From assembly GCF_001522545.3 (NCBI RefSeq), contig NC_031768.1:83229859-83293858 (forward strand): a stretch of 64,000 nucleotides of DNA. The letters run 5' to 3'. The notes beneath the pieces are model-generated. The model saw nothing but the letters and a program-made list of their open reading frames with translations. It did no database searches and was not told the DNA's origin. Source of the stretch: Parus major (taxonomy: Eukaryota > Chordata > Aves > Passeriformes > Paridae). The translations under genes and the position numbers were made by a program. Positions 10,445 to 20,130 of this stretch are shown in pieces (position 1 is the first letter of the stretch; the number at the start of each line of letters is the position of its first letter).

Positions 10445-13400
10445 GAAGTAAGATCTATTCATCTTGCACTATATTTCTGTACTTTCAACATTTCATGATA
10501 TGATTCTTATTTGCTCTATTTTAACATCAAATTAAGATCTGATTTTTGGTTTAGATGAATCTGGAAGCCCAAGAAACCCAGTGCAAAAAAGCCCCAAAAT
10601 CTAAACAAACACAAAAATCAGCCCTCAAGCTCGAACACTAAGAAAAATAATTAAAAAGAGAGTAATTCCCGAGAAGCTTGTAAAACATGAATATAAGATT
10701 TCTACTAAATTTTGATTTCAATGTTCATAATTGTTTTTGTAGAATCATTCATTACCAGCTGTGAACTGATTCTTAAATAAGCTTCCTTGAGCTATTAGTC
10801 ATTGATGCCTCATTAGTATTGTAAATACTGCTTTGTAGTGTCTGCCATCCTTGCTTGGCATTTGAGGGTTTAGCCAAGCAGTTTGTTATTTTTTTATTTA
10901 TATTTCCAAGACTGAAGAGAAAAAAGTGTTCACCAGATGCAATTCTGACTTCAGAACTTACTGAAAACTGGAGCCATCATGCTTTAAGGGCTAATAGACC
11001 CAAACCTAGCTTCAGGATTCTTTGTCTCTTCCTCTGGAATGAGGTACAAACTAACAAAAATCTATAGGAATTTCATTTAGCAAGATGAACATTAAATTTT
11101 TATTTTTTTTTCTGTTCATCACTCATTCTTTTAACAAAGTTGTTCTTTGGTACTTTTGTTTTCCCCTGGTGACTCAATGTGACATGAGTTCATGACTTTC
11201 AGAAAGTCTAAAAAAATAATTATGATATTTTGAGTGAAGCCTCCAATATTTTTAAAGAAAAAATATTTTATGTGGTTATTATTTTGGGGCCTTTTGTTCA
11301 TTGGTTGCTTTTTGTTTGGTTGGGGTTTTTTTTAAGAGATGTCAGAAACTAAATCACTGCCCAGTTAACTGTAACACTGAGCAGTGCTGAACCTGGAAAG
11401 TGGAACTAATTTTTACAGGCAGGTTTTTTTGATTTCTATTAAAAGAAATCAAAGGGAAGAAGAAATGTTGTTGAGCCAACTTAACATAAGTCGTATCATT
11501 CCCTAAAAGGTGCTGCATGTTTACTCCAAAGCTGAAACTAGTTTTTGAAATGGAATACTGGATTTTCACGTGACTGTGAGACCAGTGCTGTTTAGTGATG
11601 CCAGCTCTGTAAATTTCCTAGTAAAAACTGCAGGAAATGTCAATGTTGTCTAATGCTTCATAATCCTGTGCATCTGGAAAATCTTCACCACTGTGATCAT
11701 GACCAAACCACAGAAAGTCTTAAATTAAGCCAATACAGTCTATTAGCAAAGAGATCGGTGCTCTCACTTTTGGGCAAATTGCTGTTATTTTTTTTTTCTA
11801 TTATTATGACACTCTGTCATTATTGATATAAAAAGAACAAGGAACATGTGCAAAAGTAAACCACATGCTGTCTCAGCTAGCCAAGAAAATACATACCAGA
11901 TGGGAGATGATGAGACAAGCCATTAGGATGTATCAGCTCGTCATGGAACAAGTGCAGAAGGAGCCTCAGGGCTTATTTGCTAAACCCATGGTACTGACAA
12001 CACATGGGATTAAGGTGTCCACTTGTGAAACTCTCTGAAAATATGCCCTGTGCTTCCACTCAAAGTATAGTCCTGGATTCAAGGTGACTAGAAGTAATAA
12101 GACAAATAGTTTCTTTTCTAAAACTGTAAGAGTTGTAACATTGCTCATTCAAGACCTTACCAAGATTTGTATGTGTAAAAATTAAAAAAAAAAAAATAAA
12201 TAAAAGAATAAGGAAAGCATGGTGAAACCACTTTCCCAGCCTGAGTTAGTAGCTGAGGGATCTGAGTTACTGATGTTCCCCTTTTCAAAGCTGTGCAGCA
12301 TCTAACATTTTACAGATGTTGGGACTGTCAGTATCCAGGAGTTATCTTCAGCAAGGACAGTGAAGAGGAGAGACACTACTCACAGCCTGAGATCATGCAA
12401 AGCAACTCTTTCTCCCAGTGCTTGCAACTTAGTTTTATCTATCTAACAGGCCATGCTTTTCCTTATTTCTCATAAACCAAAGGACAACTGACCTCTGTCT
12501 TGGCAACCTTAATGGGGTAAAATCACCCTTAAACTGATCTAAATCTAATAGACTCAAAGTCATGCTTTATCCCCTTTCAGATTTTATCTGAAGTAGAGCA
12601 AATATTAAACCCACAATTTTATAGATTTTCCCAGTAAATCCAGTTTAAAATATGTTGTTGTGTTAATCTGGCAGACTGTAGACATACAATTTATTTCTGT
12701 ACTGAGATTTTTATAGAACCTATTACAAACTGTCCCCCACCCCTGTAAAAAAAATGAAACCAACTGTGAAAATCATCAACAAAAATTCACAAAAATGCAT
12801 ATTTTGAATACTTAAGTAGTAAATAAAGTGTTAAAAAATTCTGATATAAAAGAACAATGACTAATAAAACAATAAATTTAGTGTATCATTGAAAGCAGTT
12901 GTACATATTATTTGGCATACTCATAGATGTGTTCCTGAAACTGGCCCGCTGAGCAATTCCCACTCTTTAGATTTATCATCAGTTCTGTGATGCTGTGATC
13001 ATCTCCAATTGACTTGAATATATAATTTCCTTACTTTTATTGGAACATACTTATGAACAAAGCTGAACACCATTTATTTTCCATTAGGAATATTTTTAGC
13101 GAGAGACTACTTCTGATTGATGAAATCAGAATAAAAAATAATTTAAATAATGCCTTTTAACCAAGCATTATTTTTTTAGTCTCTTTACTTATTTGAAATA
13201 AGCTCTCAGCTAAATGAGTCTGCTGGGGGCTGTGTGGGGCTATAACTGGTTGGATAACATCTGTTATCTGTTCCTAGATAGCTGAAGGATTATCCATTTA
13301 TCCATTTCCAGATTTTCTCTGAATTTCAAGAAATATACAGTAAAGATGAGAACAAATCTACTGAGAACATAAGCCAAACTCCTTATAGGTTAGTGTGTAT

Positions 13401-13649
13401 CACTATACATGTGAGCATCTAAAAAAATCTTAACCACAAATCCTATCTTTTCATAAGGTCTTTTTTACTTCAGTTTACCAGGTGAAATGATTTTTTTTTC
13501 TTATTCTAGCCTGCATTAGTCTAAGTTCAATTCATTAATAATTTAATTTCAAAAAGCTTCTCAAACCTAATAAAACATGTAGTAAATTTTATACTGAAAA
13601 GTCAGAAAGCAAAAACAATCTTATTCATCATGTTCAGCAAAAGGCTGCT

Positions 13650-13689
13650 AAGTAAAATTTGGGTGTCACAAGTAAAATTTGAGAGTCAT
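13650..13689. repeat. 20-bp tandem duplication
   Basis: Two adjacent 20-base units, 13650-13669 and 13670-13689, share AAGTAAAATTTG and agree at 17 of 20 positions. This is a small local duplication with some divergence; no function is implied. Confidence 0.85.
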
Positions 13690-15361
13690 TTCATAATTAG
13701 GAGGAGGTTAAGGAGTCTGCTGTGATGATGCAGTTTCATACTTAGAGGTGTATTTTTTCAGCATAAGTGCTTCATTATGAGCTGAGGATAAAGTCCTGTC
13801 TAACTGACTGGATGTAGGATTATCATCATTAATTTCTGTGTATGAAATTTCATTTGATATTTTTCTTGCTTTGTAGTTTACCATGTAAAATACTATCGAA
13901 GTACTATGCAGTTATTTTAAAATAACTTCTGAGAGAAAACTGCTATACTGAGAAAGTTCAATAAAAATAACTCATCCCCATTATCCCCTCATTATTTCCA
14001 CAAAAAGTGTAGACATTACATTTTAAAATAACATAAATAGTTAAAATATATAATATGGTACTTAATATACAAATAGGATTTTTTAAACTTGTGAAAAAAA
14101 GAAAATACAGAGAGCAATTTTTTAAAAATGTTCATAGAAGAAGATATATATTTCTGAGCAGTTATTATATGTCATTCTCTGATGCTGCCATATCAGTCAG
14201 TTAAAATAAATTTGCAAGTCATGCTTTTCCTGGTAGAAGATCATGAAGCAGGACAGTGGTTTGAAGTAAGATACCTGCAATAGGAGCCATCTGAACAACC
14301 TACAGACAATTGGATCAGAGATGGTCACTCAGGTTGGCTTTGAAGTGCAAGGAGAGGGACAAGCACTTTGAAAGTGTCTCACCCAAAGCAGACAGCCAAA
14401 GTAGGTGAGATGGGTCACATTCTGAAAGTGACTCCTCATTTCCACTGACTACAGGGGAATTGAACAGTGGATTATTTTATCTTCAGCTATGTGCTTCATA
14501 GATCTGCATGCTGAGGTAAAGGAATTCCAGCTCTGATGAGAAAAAGCAGTTATCCTTGTTTAAGCCCAACCAAACAAACCCAACCTCATTTGGTGGCCCA
14601 GCATCCTTGTTTGTGCTAGCCACTACCTGTATACCATTTTACAGCATCCCTCCTAGTCTCATCCAAACAGGATTTCAGCCACAAAAAAAGAAAAAATAAA
14701 TATTTTCAGTTACCCTGTGTGTTTATCAATAATGAATCTCAGTGGGTCTACAATTTTTACTTAATATTTTTGCACTATTAAAGACATTAATTTTATAGTT
14801 CTACTCTCCAGTGGTGAAAGATAATCTGAAAATTAGATCAGCCTCAAGTTTGTATATAAAAGAGAAAAGGAAGGTAAGAATCCCTTGTAACACCTCCCCT
14901 GTGAGTAATTTCAATATCTCCACTGGCATTGCAAGGAAATGCAATACTGCAGGACTGGAATATTCATTTGAAAGATAAGCAGCAGAAAAATCAGAAGTAT
15001 TGATACTACAGCTAGAACTTGTATTTGAGAGTGTGCAAAGCCCATCCAAATCAGGAAAGAGCATATTGTCCAAGGGAGGAAATGGATTTGGTAACAGGGT
15101 TGAAGAAGCTGGAAGAGGAGAAGCTTTTCTGCTACAGTCTTACTGCACACATGACAGGAAATTATAGGAGCATACATCTTACTAGGACTTGTCCATGTTT
15201 TGATGTGGAGATGAGATGAGCTGAGCTATAGGAAAGATGGGAAAATGAATTTTTTTAAAAACAGATTTATGAGTATTCTGGAATGTCTGAGTGACCCAGG
15301 GGTCATTGGTGGCAAGTAGTGCATCTATAACCCGAGCACTTAGAGGTAGAGGCATCACTTT

Positions 15362-15383
15362 GATGAATCATCATTGATTCATC
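15362..15383. repeat. Perfect 9-bp inverted repeat
   Basis: GATGAATCA at 15362-15370 and TGATTCATC at 15375-15383 are exact reverse complements separated by TCAT. The arms hold TGAATCA/TGATTCA, which resembles an AP-1-like half-site pair. A dyad this short also arises by chance in a window of this length. Confidence 0.8.
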
Positions 15384-15488
15384 TCACGAACTGACTGCAC
15401 CTGAAGACATATGATTGCAGTTACCCAAAAAAAATCACCAGGCTGGATCTAATCAGGAAACCACTGATTATTTAGTCAGGAAGGATCC

Positions 15489-15625
15489 CAGAGCGGTGGT
15501 GGATGTCCCATCTGTGGGAATGTTCAAGGTCACGTTGGACAGAGCTCTGAGCAACTTTACCTAATTGAAGATGTTCCTGCCTGTGGTAGGGAGGCTGGAC
15601 TACATGATCTTTAAAGATTTCTTTT
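15489..15625 (+). mobile_element. CR1 LINE 3' region, left part (interrupted copy)
   Basis: The sequence follows the sense CR1 3' region from the 'GGTGGTGGATG' block through 'GTTCAAGGTCACGTTGGA', 'GCTCTGAGCAAC', 'ATGTTCCTGCC' and 'GGCTGGACTACATGATCT', then stops inside the block that normally continues into CCTTCCAACCCAAACC. The missing tail is found 478 bp further on (16104-16149), in the same orientation. The simplest reading is one CR1 copy split by a later insertion. Confidence 0.88.
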
Positions 15626-16103
15626 CTGGGGGAATGTGTTCAGTGCAGGTTCTTCAGTGAGCAGCTGCAGTTCAAGCTGCAGCTTGAGCTCTGGGGTGTG
15701 GGAGCCCAAGCCTAAGATCAAGACCAAGACCAAGACAGCCCTTCACATAACATAGGGCACCTCTGACCCATCCAGGTGACTGCACACTCACAAGGCAGGA
15801 GCTGAGCACTCCAAACTGTCCTGAGGTTAGGCTGAGAGGATAAAATCCCAGGGCTTCCTTTTTCCAGGGTGCCTACTTAGAGGCACCAGCTCAAGCTGTT
15901 ATTTTATTTAATTATTGCACCAAGATTAAATTGTTGTAAGGATCTGGACATCTGGAAGTCTACTATGGGAAATCTGGGGTTGGGACTGTAAGGAAACCTG
16001 CTGCTAGTGTGGAGTGTGTACTCTCAAAGGCACCTTGGTTCCAGCTTAGGTGCTACAAGTGTGACAAGTGTCAGAGTGGCTCCTGGATGGACAGACGGGG
16101 GAG
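15626..16103 (+). mobile_element. LTR-like insertion nested in a CR1 copy
   Basis: The 478-bp segment separates the two halves of one CR1 3' end. It has a TATA-like GATAAAAT at 15839-15846 and a polyadenylation signal ATTAAA at 15925-15930, about 85 bp apart in the same orientation, which is the usual arrangement in a retroviral LTR. The flanks are TTTCTTTT (15618-15625) and TTTCCTT (16104-16110), similar enough to be a diverged target duplication. Termini are not cleanly TG...CA at these flanks; a TG at 15627 and a CA near 16092 are alternatives. The segment also holds a 16-bp palindrome and four AAGACC-type hexamers (15714-15737). I read it as a solo LTR of an endogenous retrovirus, plus sense, family not named. 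No viral coding sequence is present. Confidence 0.55.
15672..15687. repeat. 16-bp perfect palindrome
   Basis: TCAAGCTGCAGCTTGA is its own reverse complement. It lies near the left end of the LTR-like insertion, and a second CAGCTG-containing word lies just upstream (15663), so it sits in an E-box-rich part of what would be U3. It may bind a dimeric factor; nothing more can be said. Confidence 0.85.
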
Positions 16104-16149
16104 TTTCCTTAACACCATCCAACCCAAACCATTCTGTGATTCTGTGATC
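16104..16149 (+). mobile_element. CR1 LINE tail, right part of the interrupted copy
   Basis: It reads CCATCCAACCCAAACCATTC followed by the duplicated terminal octamer (TGTGATTCTGTGAT), the exact continuation expected for the copy that breaks off at 15625. It is too short and too well placed to be an independent insertion. Confidence 0.88.
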
Positions 16150-17961
16150 CAGTTTTCATATATATATTTCTTTCCCCCTGGCTAGTTTCTGCTTCAAAGT
16201 TCATAATTCAAATATAATTCTTAAGATGGGAGCCGACTGTGAGTCCAAGTTACAGTAAAACACAATTTCAAACCTTGGGCTCACATTTTCTCAAGAGAAA
16301 AAGACCTCAACACTAATCCTAAACTGAAAATCAAACTCTATCACTTTCTTGCAGTATAACTCACTTTCTTAAAACTGTTCAGCTATATTTTTTTTTTTTT
16401 CAAAAAAGATGGTGAGCACAAATATAATTCAAACAAGATTTTACATATAACTTTCCTCACCATGCTTTAGTAGGCTTCTCATGGTTCTCATCCTGATTGC
16501 AATTTGTAGACCTGAATAATTTTTAGATACTTTCTGAATCTCACTGCAATTACATTTTCTTTTTTTTTAACTTTTCCTTTATCTTCACGTTTAAGTGTAT
16601 TTCACTCTTATCCTCAATCTGCCATTCAAAATGTGTCAACTTGAGGAATACTAGACTATAGCAGTAAGTGACAGTATTTTTAAAAATCAGTCTAGACTGT
16701 ATGCAGTAGGTCTCAGAGAAAAGTGCTTGCCTATGATATATGGCATTTTAACATATTATTTTAAATTACTTCCATCAAGTAATGAAATGGCATTCAGTTC
16801 ACGAGCATGTGAACAAGCTGTAGAATTTCCTTTGACAACATGCTCCTTGTGAGATCAAACTTGTAAAACATCACATCAGATTTAATGTCTAATACATCAA
16901 CTTATTCCCTTGCTTTGTTTTTTTTTTAGTTCTAAAGATTTAATGTTGAGAGGATATTTTCCCCAAGTTGACATAAATATTAGAAATCAGAACAAAATGT
17001 GACTTATTCTTCCTACAAGAATTGTCTCTGAAAGACAGTTCAGCACTTAGAAATAATCAGCCTGCAGAAACAGAGAAGATAAGGAAATGACAGATTCATT
17101 AAACAGCTGTTTGCATCTGTCTTTAAAGCCATAGCAGATTTTAGACAGCTGCATAACAGAGAAATGTGCTCTAATAGAGCAGAAAAGAGTAGTTGCATGC
17201 AATACAGCAATAACAGGAATTGTTGAAAATTTTAAAATGAGACAGCACTGTGCAAAGTGACACAGAAATTGCAACATTCAAGATTCTGGATTTTTTTCTT
17301 CCCTTTGATTTCTGAGTTTTCTTCCAGTCTGGAGAAGTGTAATCTGTAAAATGAGGTGAGCAGCTAGTTTGATTTCCTTGTTTGCAAGGGGGTATGTGCA
17401 TCAGTCTGGCTTGAGCTGAGTAGTGCTGAGGACTGATCTCTCCTGTTGCTGCTGTGGTGTTCCTTGCTCTGTGAAACACTTCAATGCATTTGGCTGGCAG
17501 TCACTATCTCCTCTGTGAAGTAAAGGCACTTATAAAAAAATAACCTTATTCATCTTTCTTAGTACAGGGACTGCTATATTTAATATAGTTATATATAACA
17601 TAAAATATTAAATATAACATAATACATATGTGTATATAATGTAAATATAAATATTTCATATGACTATAAGAAGACTGCAACCACCTCAGCACTACCATCT
17701 TCCCAGGAGGGCCATGACTGTGGCCGGCATCTTTGTAAGCAATGAAGCAGCTGAGAGTCTTGAGCCTCACTACCTACACACTCAATTCAGTGGCTAATCA
17801 TGCAGACTGTGACAATTTCTTTTCCTCACTTTTATTTTCTATTGTCAAAACTTGACCTAGACTTAGAAATAGAATCCAGTTCTCTTGCTGTAAAGCGAAA
17901 AACAGTTCCTTGAGGGAGTTTCTTATATGCTAAATGATGAATAATTTCTTTGCTTTTTACA
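16150..17961. other. Non-coding DNA without recognised genes
   Basis: AT-rich DNA with T-runs near 16389 and 16560. Open frames at 17047-17277, 17171-17479 and 17546-17770 (all minus) have no family signature, and the last is interrupted in character by the AT-rich tract described next. No transposon hallmark was seen. Confidence 0.5.
17574..17663. repeat. AT-rich low-complexity tract
   Basis: About 90 bases made almost only of A and T, with repeated TATATA, TAATATA and AAATATA words and short dyads. It is a degenerate AT microsatellite without fixed period. Confidence 0.8.
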
Positions 17962-18238
17962 ACAGCACATGGTGATAGGACAAGGAGGAATGGCTTTAAA
18001 CTGAGAGTACATTTGGATTGGATATTAGGAAGAAATTCTTCTCTGAGGGTGGTGAGGCACTGGCACAGATTGCCCAGAGAAGATGTAGTTGACCCATCAG
18101 TGGAAGTGTTCACTGCCAGGATGGAAAGGGGTTGAAGCAGCCTGTTCTGATGGAAGGTGTCCCCGCCCATGGCAGGGGGTTGGAAACAGATGATCTTTAA
18201 GATCTCTTACAATCCAAACCATTCTTTCGTTCTGTGTG
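17962..18238 (+). mobile_element. CR1 LINE 3' end, 5'-truncated
   Basis: Sense CR1 3' region: 'GTGATAGGACAAGGAGGAAT', 'GGATATTAGGAAGAAATTCT', 'GTGGTGAGGCACTGGCACAG', 'TTGCCCAGAGAAG', 'CCCGCCCATGGCAGGGGGTT', 'GATGATCTTTAAGATC', then a slightly degraded tail (ATTCTTTCGTTCTGTG). It starts within the part that encodes or follows the end of ORF2 and has the normal 3' end, so it is a typical 5'-truncated insertion. The minus-strand frame 17832-18170 is its antisense shadow. Confidence 0.95.
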
Positions 18239-18608
18239 TTGGTGCACTGGGAGGCCTCATCTTACTTATTCTTGCTTTTTAAACAGTCTTGAACCAGAAA
18301 TCACTATGATATCACACTCCTATGCTGCCCCATGAAATCATTCTGACATAAATAACTGAATTCACAGTTGTTATATTCCTCTTGTGTCTCTCTACATCAC
18401 CTCTTCATTTACACCAAATAGCAGTTTGGGTACCTTGTTTTCTTTTAAATGTAGATACTTGGTATCCTGATCTGGAAAAAAAATGCTTTATGGTGACCAT
18501 GCTCTGCACTACATCTTCATTATGAAGCCATCTTCCAAGTGAGTGACTTCTAGGTGTCTAGGATTTTGCTCTGCCATGACCAGAATGAGTGCAGCTGGAA
18601 TTCAGCTG

Positions 18609-18715
18609 TTTCCTTCCTTCGCTGTTTCCTTCCTTCCTTCCTTCCTTCCTTCCTTCCTTCCTTCCTTCCTTCCTTCCTTCCTTCCTTCCTTCCTTCCTTC
18701 CTTCCTTCCTTCCTT
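18609..18715. repeat. (TTCC)n microsatellite, left of the gap
   Basis: Polypyrimidine tetranucleotide array, uninterrupted from about 18625 to the first N. An earlier GCTG interruption lies at 18621. The strand bias is complete, with pyrimidines on the plus strand only. It reads as Ser/Phe/Leu/Pro in the plus frames and Lys/Gly/Arg/Glu in the minus frames, so the long 'open frames' across 18543-19296 are artefacts. Confidence 0.97.
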
Positions 18716-18961
18716 NNNNNNNNNNNNNNNNNNNNNNNNNNNNNNNNNNNNNNNNNNNNNNNNNNNNNNNNNNNNNNNNNNNNNNNNNNNNNNNNNNNNN
18801 NNNNNNNNNNNNNNNNNNNNNNNNNNNNNNNNNNNNNNNNNNNNNNNNNNNNNNNNNNNNNNNNNNNNNNNNNNNNNNNNNNNNNNNNNNNNNNNNNNNN
18901 NNNNNNNNNNNNNNNNNNNNNNNNNNNNNNNNNNNNNNNNNNNNNNNNNNNNNNNNNNNNN
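18716..18961. other. Assembly gap (246 N)
   Basis: A run of 246 undetermined bases inside a pyrimidine microsatellite. The missing sequence is most likely more of the same repeat; its true length is not known from this window. Any open frame spanning it is meaningless. Confidence 1.
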
Positions 18962-19121
18962 ATTCCATCTTTCCTTCCTGCCTTCCTTCCTGCCTTCCTG
19001 CCTTCCTTCCTGCCTGCCTTCCTGCCTTCCTGCCTTCCTTCCTTCCTTCCTCCCTTCCTTCCTCCCTGCCTCCCTCCCTGCCTCCCTGCCTCCCTGCCTT
19101 CCTGCCTTCCTCCCTCCCTCC
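18962..19121. repeat. TTCC/TGCC/TCCC pyrimidine-rich array, right of the gap
   Basis: Tetranucleotide units of TTCC mixed with TGCC and, towards the right, TCCC. Unlike the pure TTCC to the left of the gap, this side has regular TGCC variants in runs such as TTCCTGCC, which suggests that expansion spread a variant unit. The tract ends at CTCCACAAAAC. Confidence 0.97.
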
Positions 19122-19999
19122 ACAAAACAAAACAGATTTTTCACTAAAAATGCTGCTGTTCGTCTGTGTGATCCCTTTTTTGCATTTTTTGTTTGGTCTT
19201 ATTTGCATTATTTATCTTAGCTCCCTAGAAAATAATCAATTTTTATGGGAGCACATTAACTGCAATTTAAAAGTGAAAAATCCAGAGAGTTTTTAGTGGT
19301 TTTGATCAAGATTTTAAAACACCATTAAAAACCTTCCAGACTATAATTAGTCTGAGGACAATTTATAACTTATATTCTTTGGTTTTGGTATTTTATTCCA
19401 GGACTGTGCTGGCTTTTCCTCTGTCACTGAAAGCCTAAATTATCACAGAAACGTGTACTAGAGAATTTCCTTCATTCCACAGCTGTATGTTTCTCTCTCT
19501 AATTTTCCATTGTAAACTTGTAAGGATTATTTTCTGTTTTGTACTTCAGCCACTGAGAGTGCAAAAGAGAAACTGAAAGCTAAAGACCTGAATCTCCCCT
19601 GAATCAGCAAATGTGCAATCCCAGGTTCATCTTTTCACAATACTACAGTAACCTTTGCTCTAGAACAAAAACCTGTAGCTCTGGAAATTTTAGTGCTTCC
19701 ACTCTTGGCCTTTAGAAATATATCACCTACTTAAATAAAGATCAGACATGCTAAATCTTCTTTTGCCATGAACACCACAAAAAGAAAATAGTGGTTGATG
19801 TACAGGTTGGGATGAAGGCAAAGGAAAGTCTGAAAATTGTTCCAGAAGCATAGAACTCCAATGAACGTTAAATGAAGCGGGAAGTACTCTAATGATTAAT
19901 TAAAAATCTGCTTATAATTAATTTAAGTAATCATATTTAAATCAAAACTATTTTTTATTTTTTGGTTTCTGTATCCCACTCTAAAATATATACAACTCT

Positions 20000-20130
20000 G
20001 TATATATACATATATACATATATACATATATACACATATATACACATATATACACATATATATATATGTATATATACATATATACATATATACACATATA
20101 TACACATATATATATACACATATATATATA
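20000..20130. repeat. (TATACA/TATACACA)n array with palindromic centre
   Basis: About 130 bases alternating purine and pyrimidine almost throughout, made of 8-base (TATACATA) and 10-base (TATACACATA) units. Near 20060-20075 a run of TA followed by GTATATATAC turns the order of the units over, so parts of the array can pair with each other. The alternating Tyr/Ile/Cys/Val translations in both directions (19923-20105 minus, 19962-20210 plus) are artefacts of the repeat. Confidence 0.93.

Larger units (their letters stand above)
9773..15488. other. Non-coding DNA without recognised genes
   Basis: Nearly 6 kb of AT-rich DNA. Homopolymer features are listed separately. There are poly(A) runs near 12185-12196 and T-rich runs near 11100 and 11330. 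All open frames are 60-90 codons and without signature; the two frames at 14801-15073 and 14911-15177 (minus) overlap each other and a plus-strand frame. I see no CR1 tail or LTR hallmark in this part. Confidence 0.5.

Noticed and set aside
15714..15737. Four AAGACC-type hexamers considered as a telomere-like or minisatellite block
   Set aside because: Too short and imperfect; kept only as a detail of the LTR-like insertion.
18543..19296. Long open frames of about 180-235 codons in five or six readings across the TTCC array and the gap
   Set aside because: They exist only because a tetranucleotide repeat and N lack stop codons; repeating Leu-Pro-Ser-Phe or Lys-Glu-Gly-Arg readings are artefacts.
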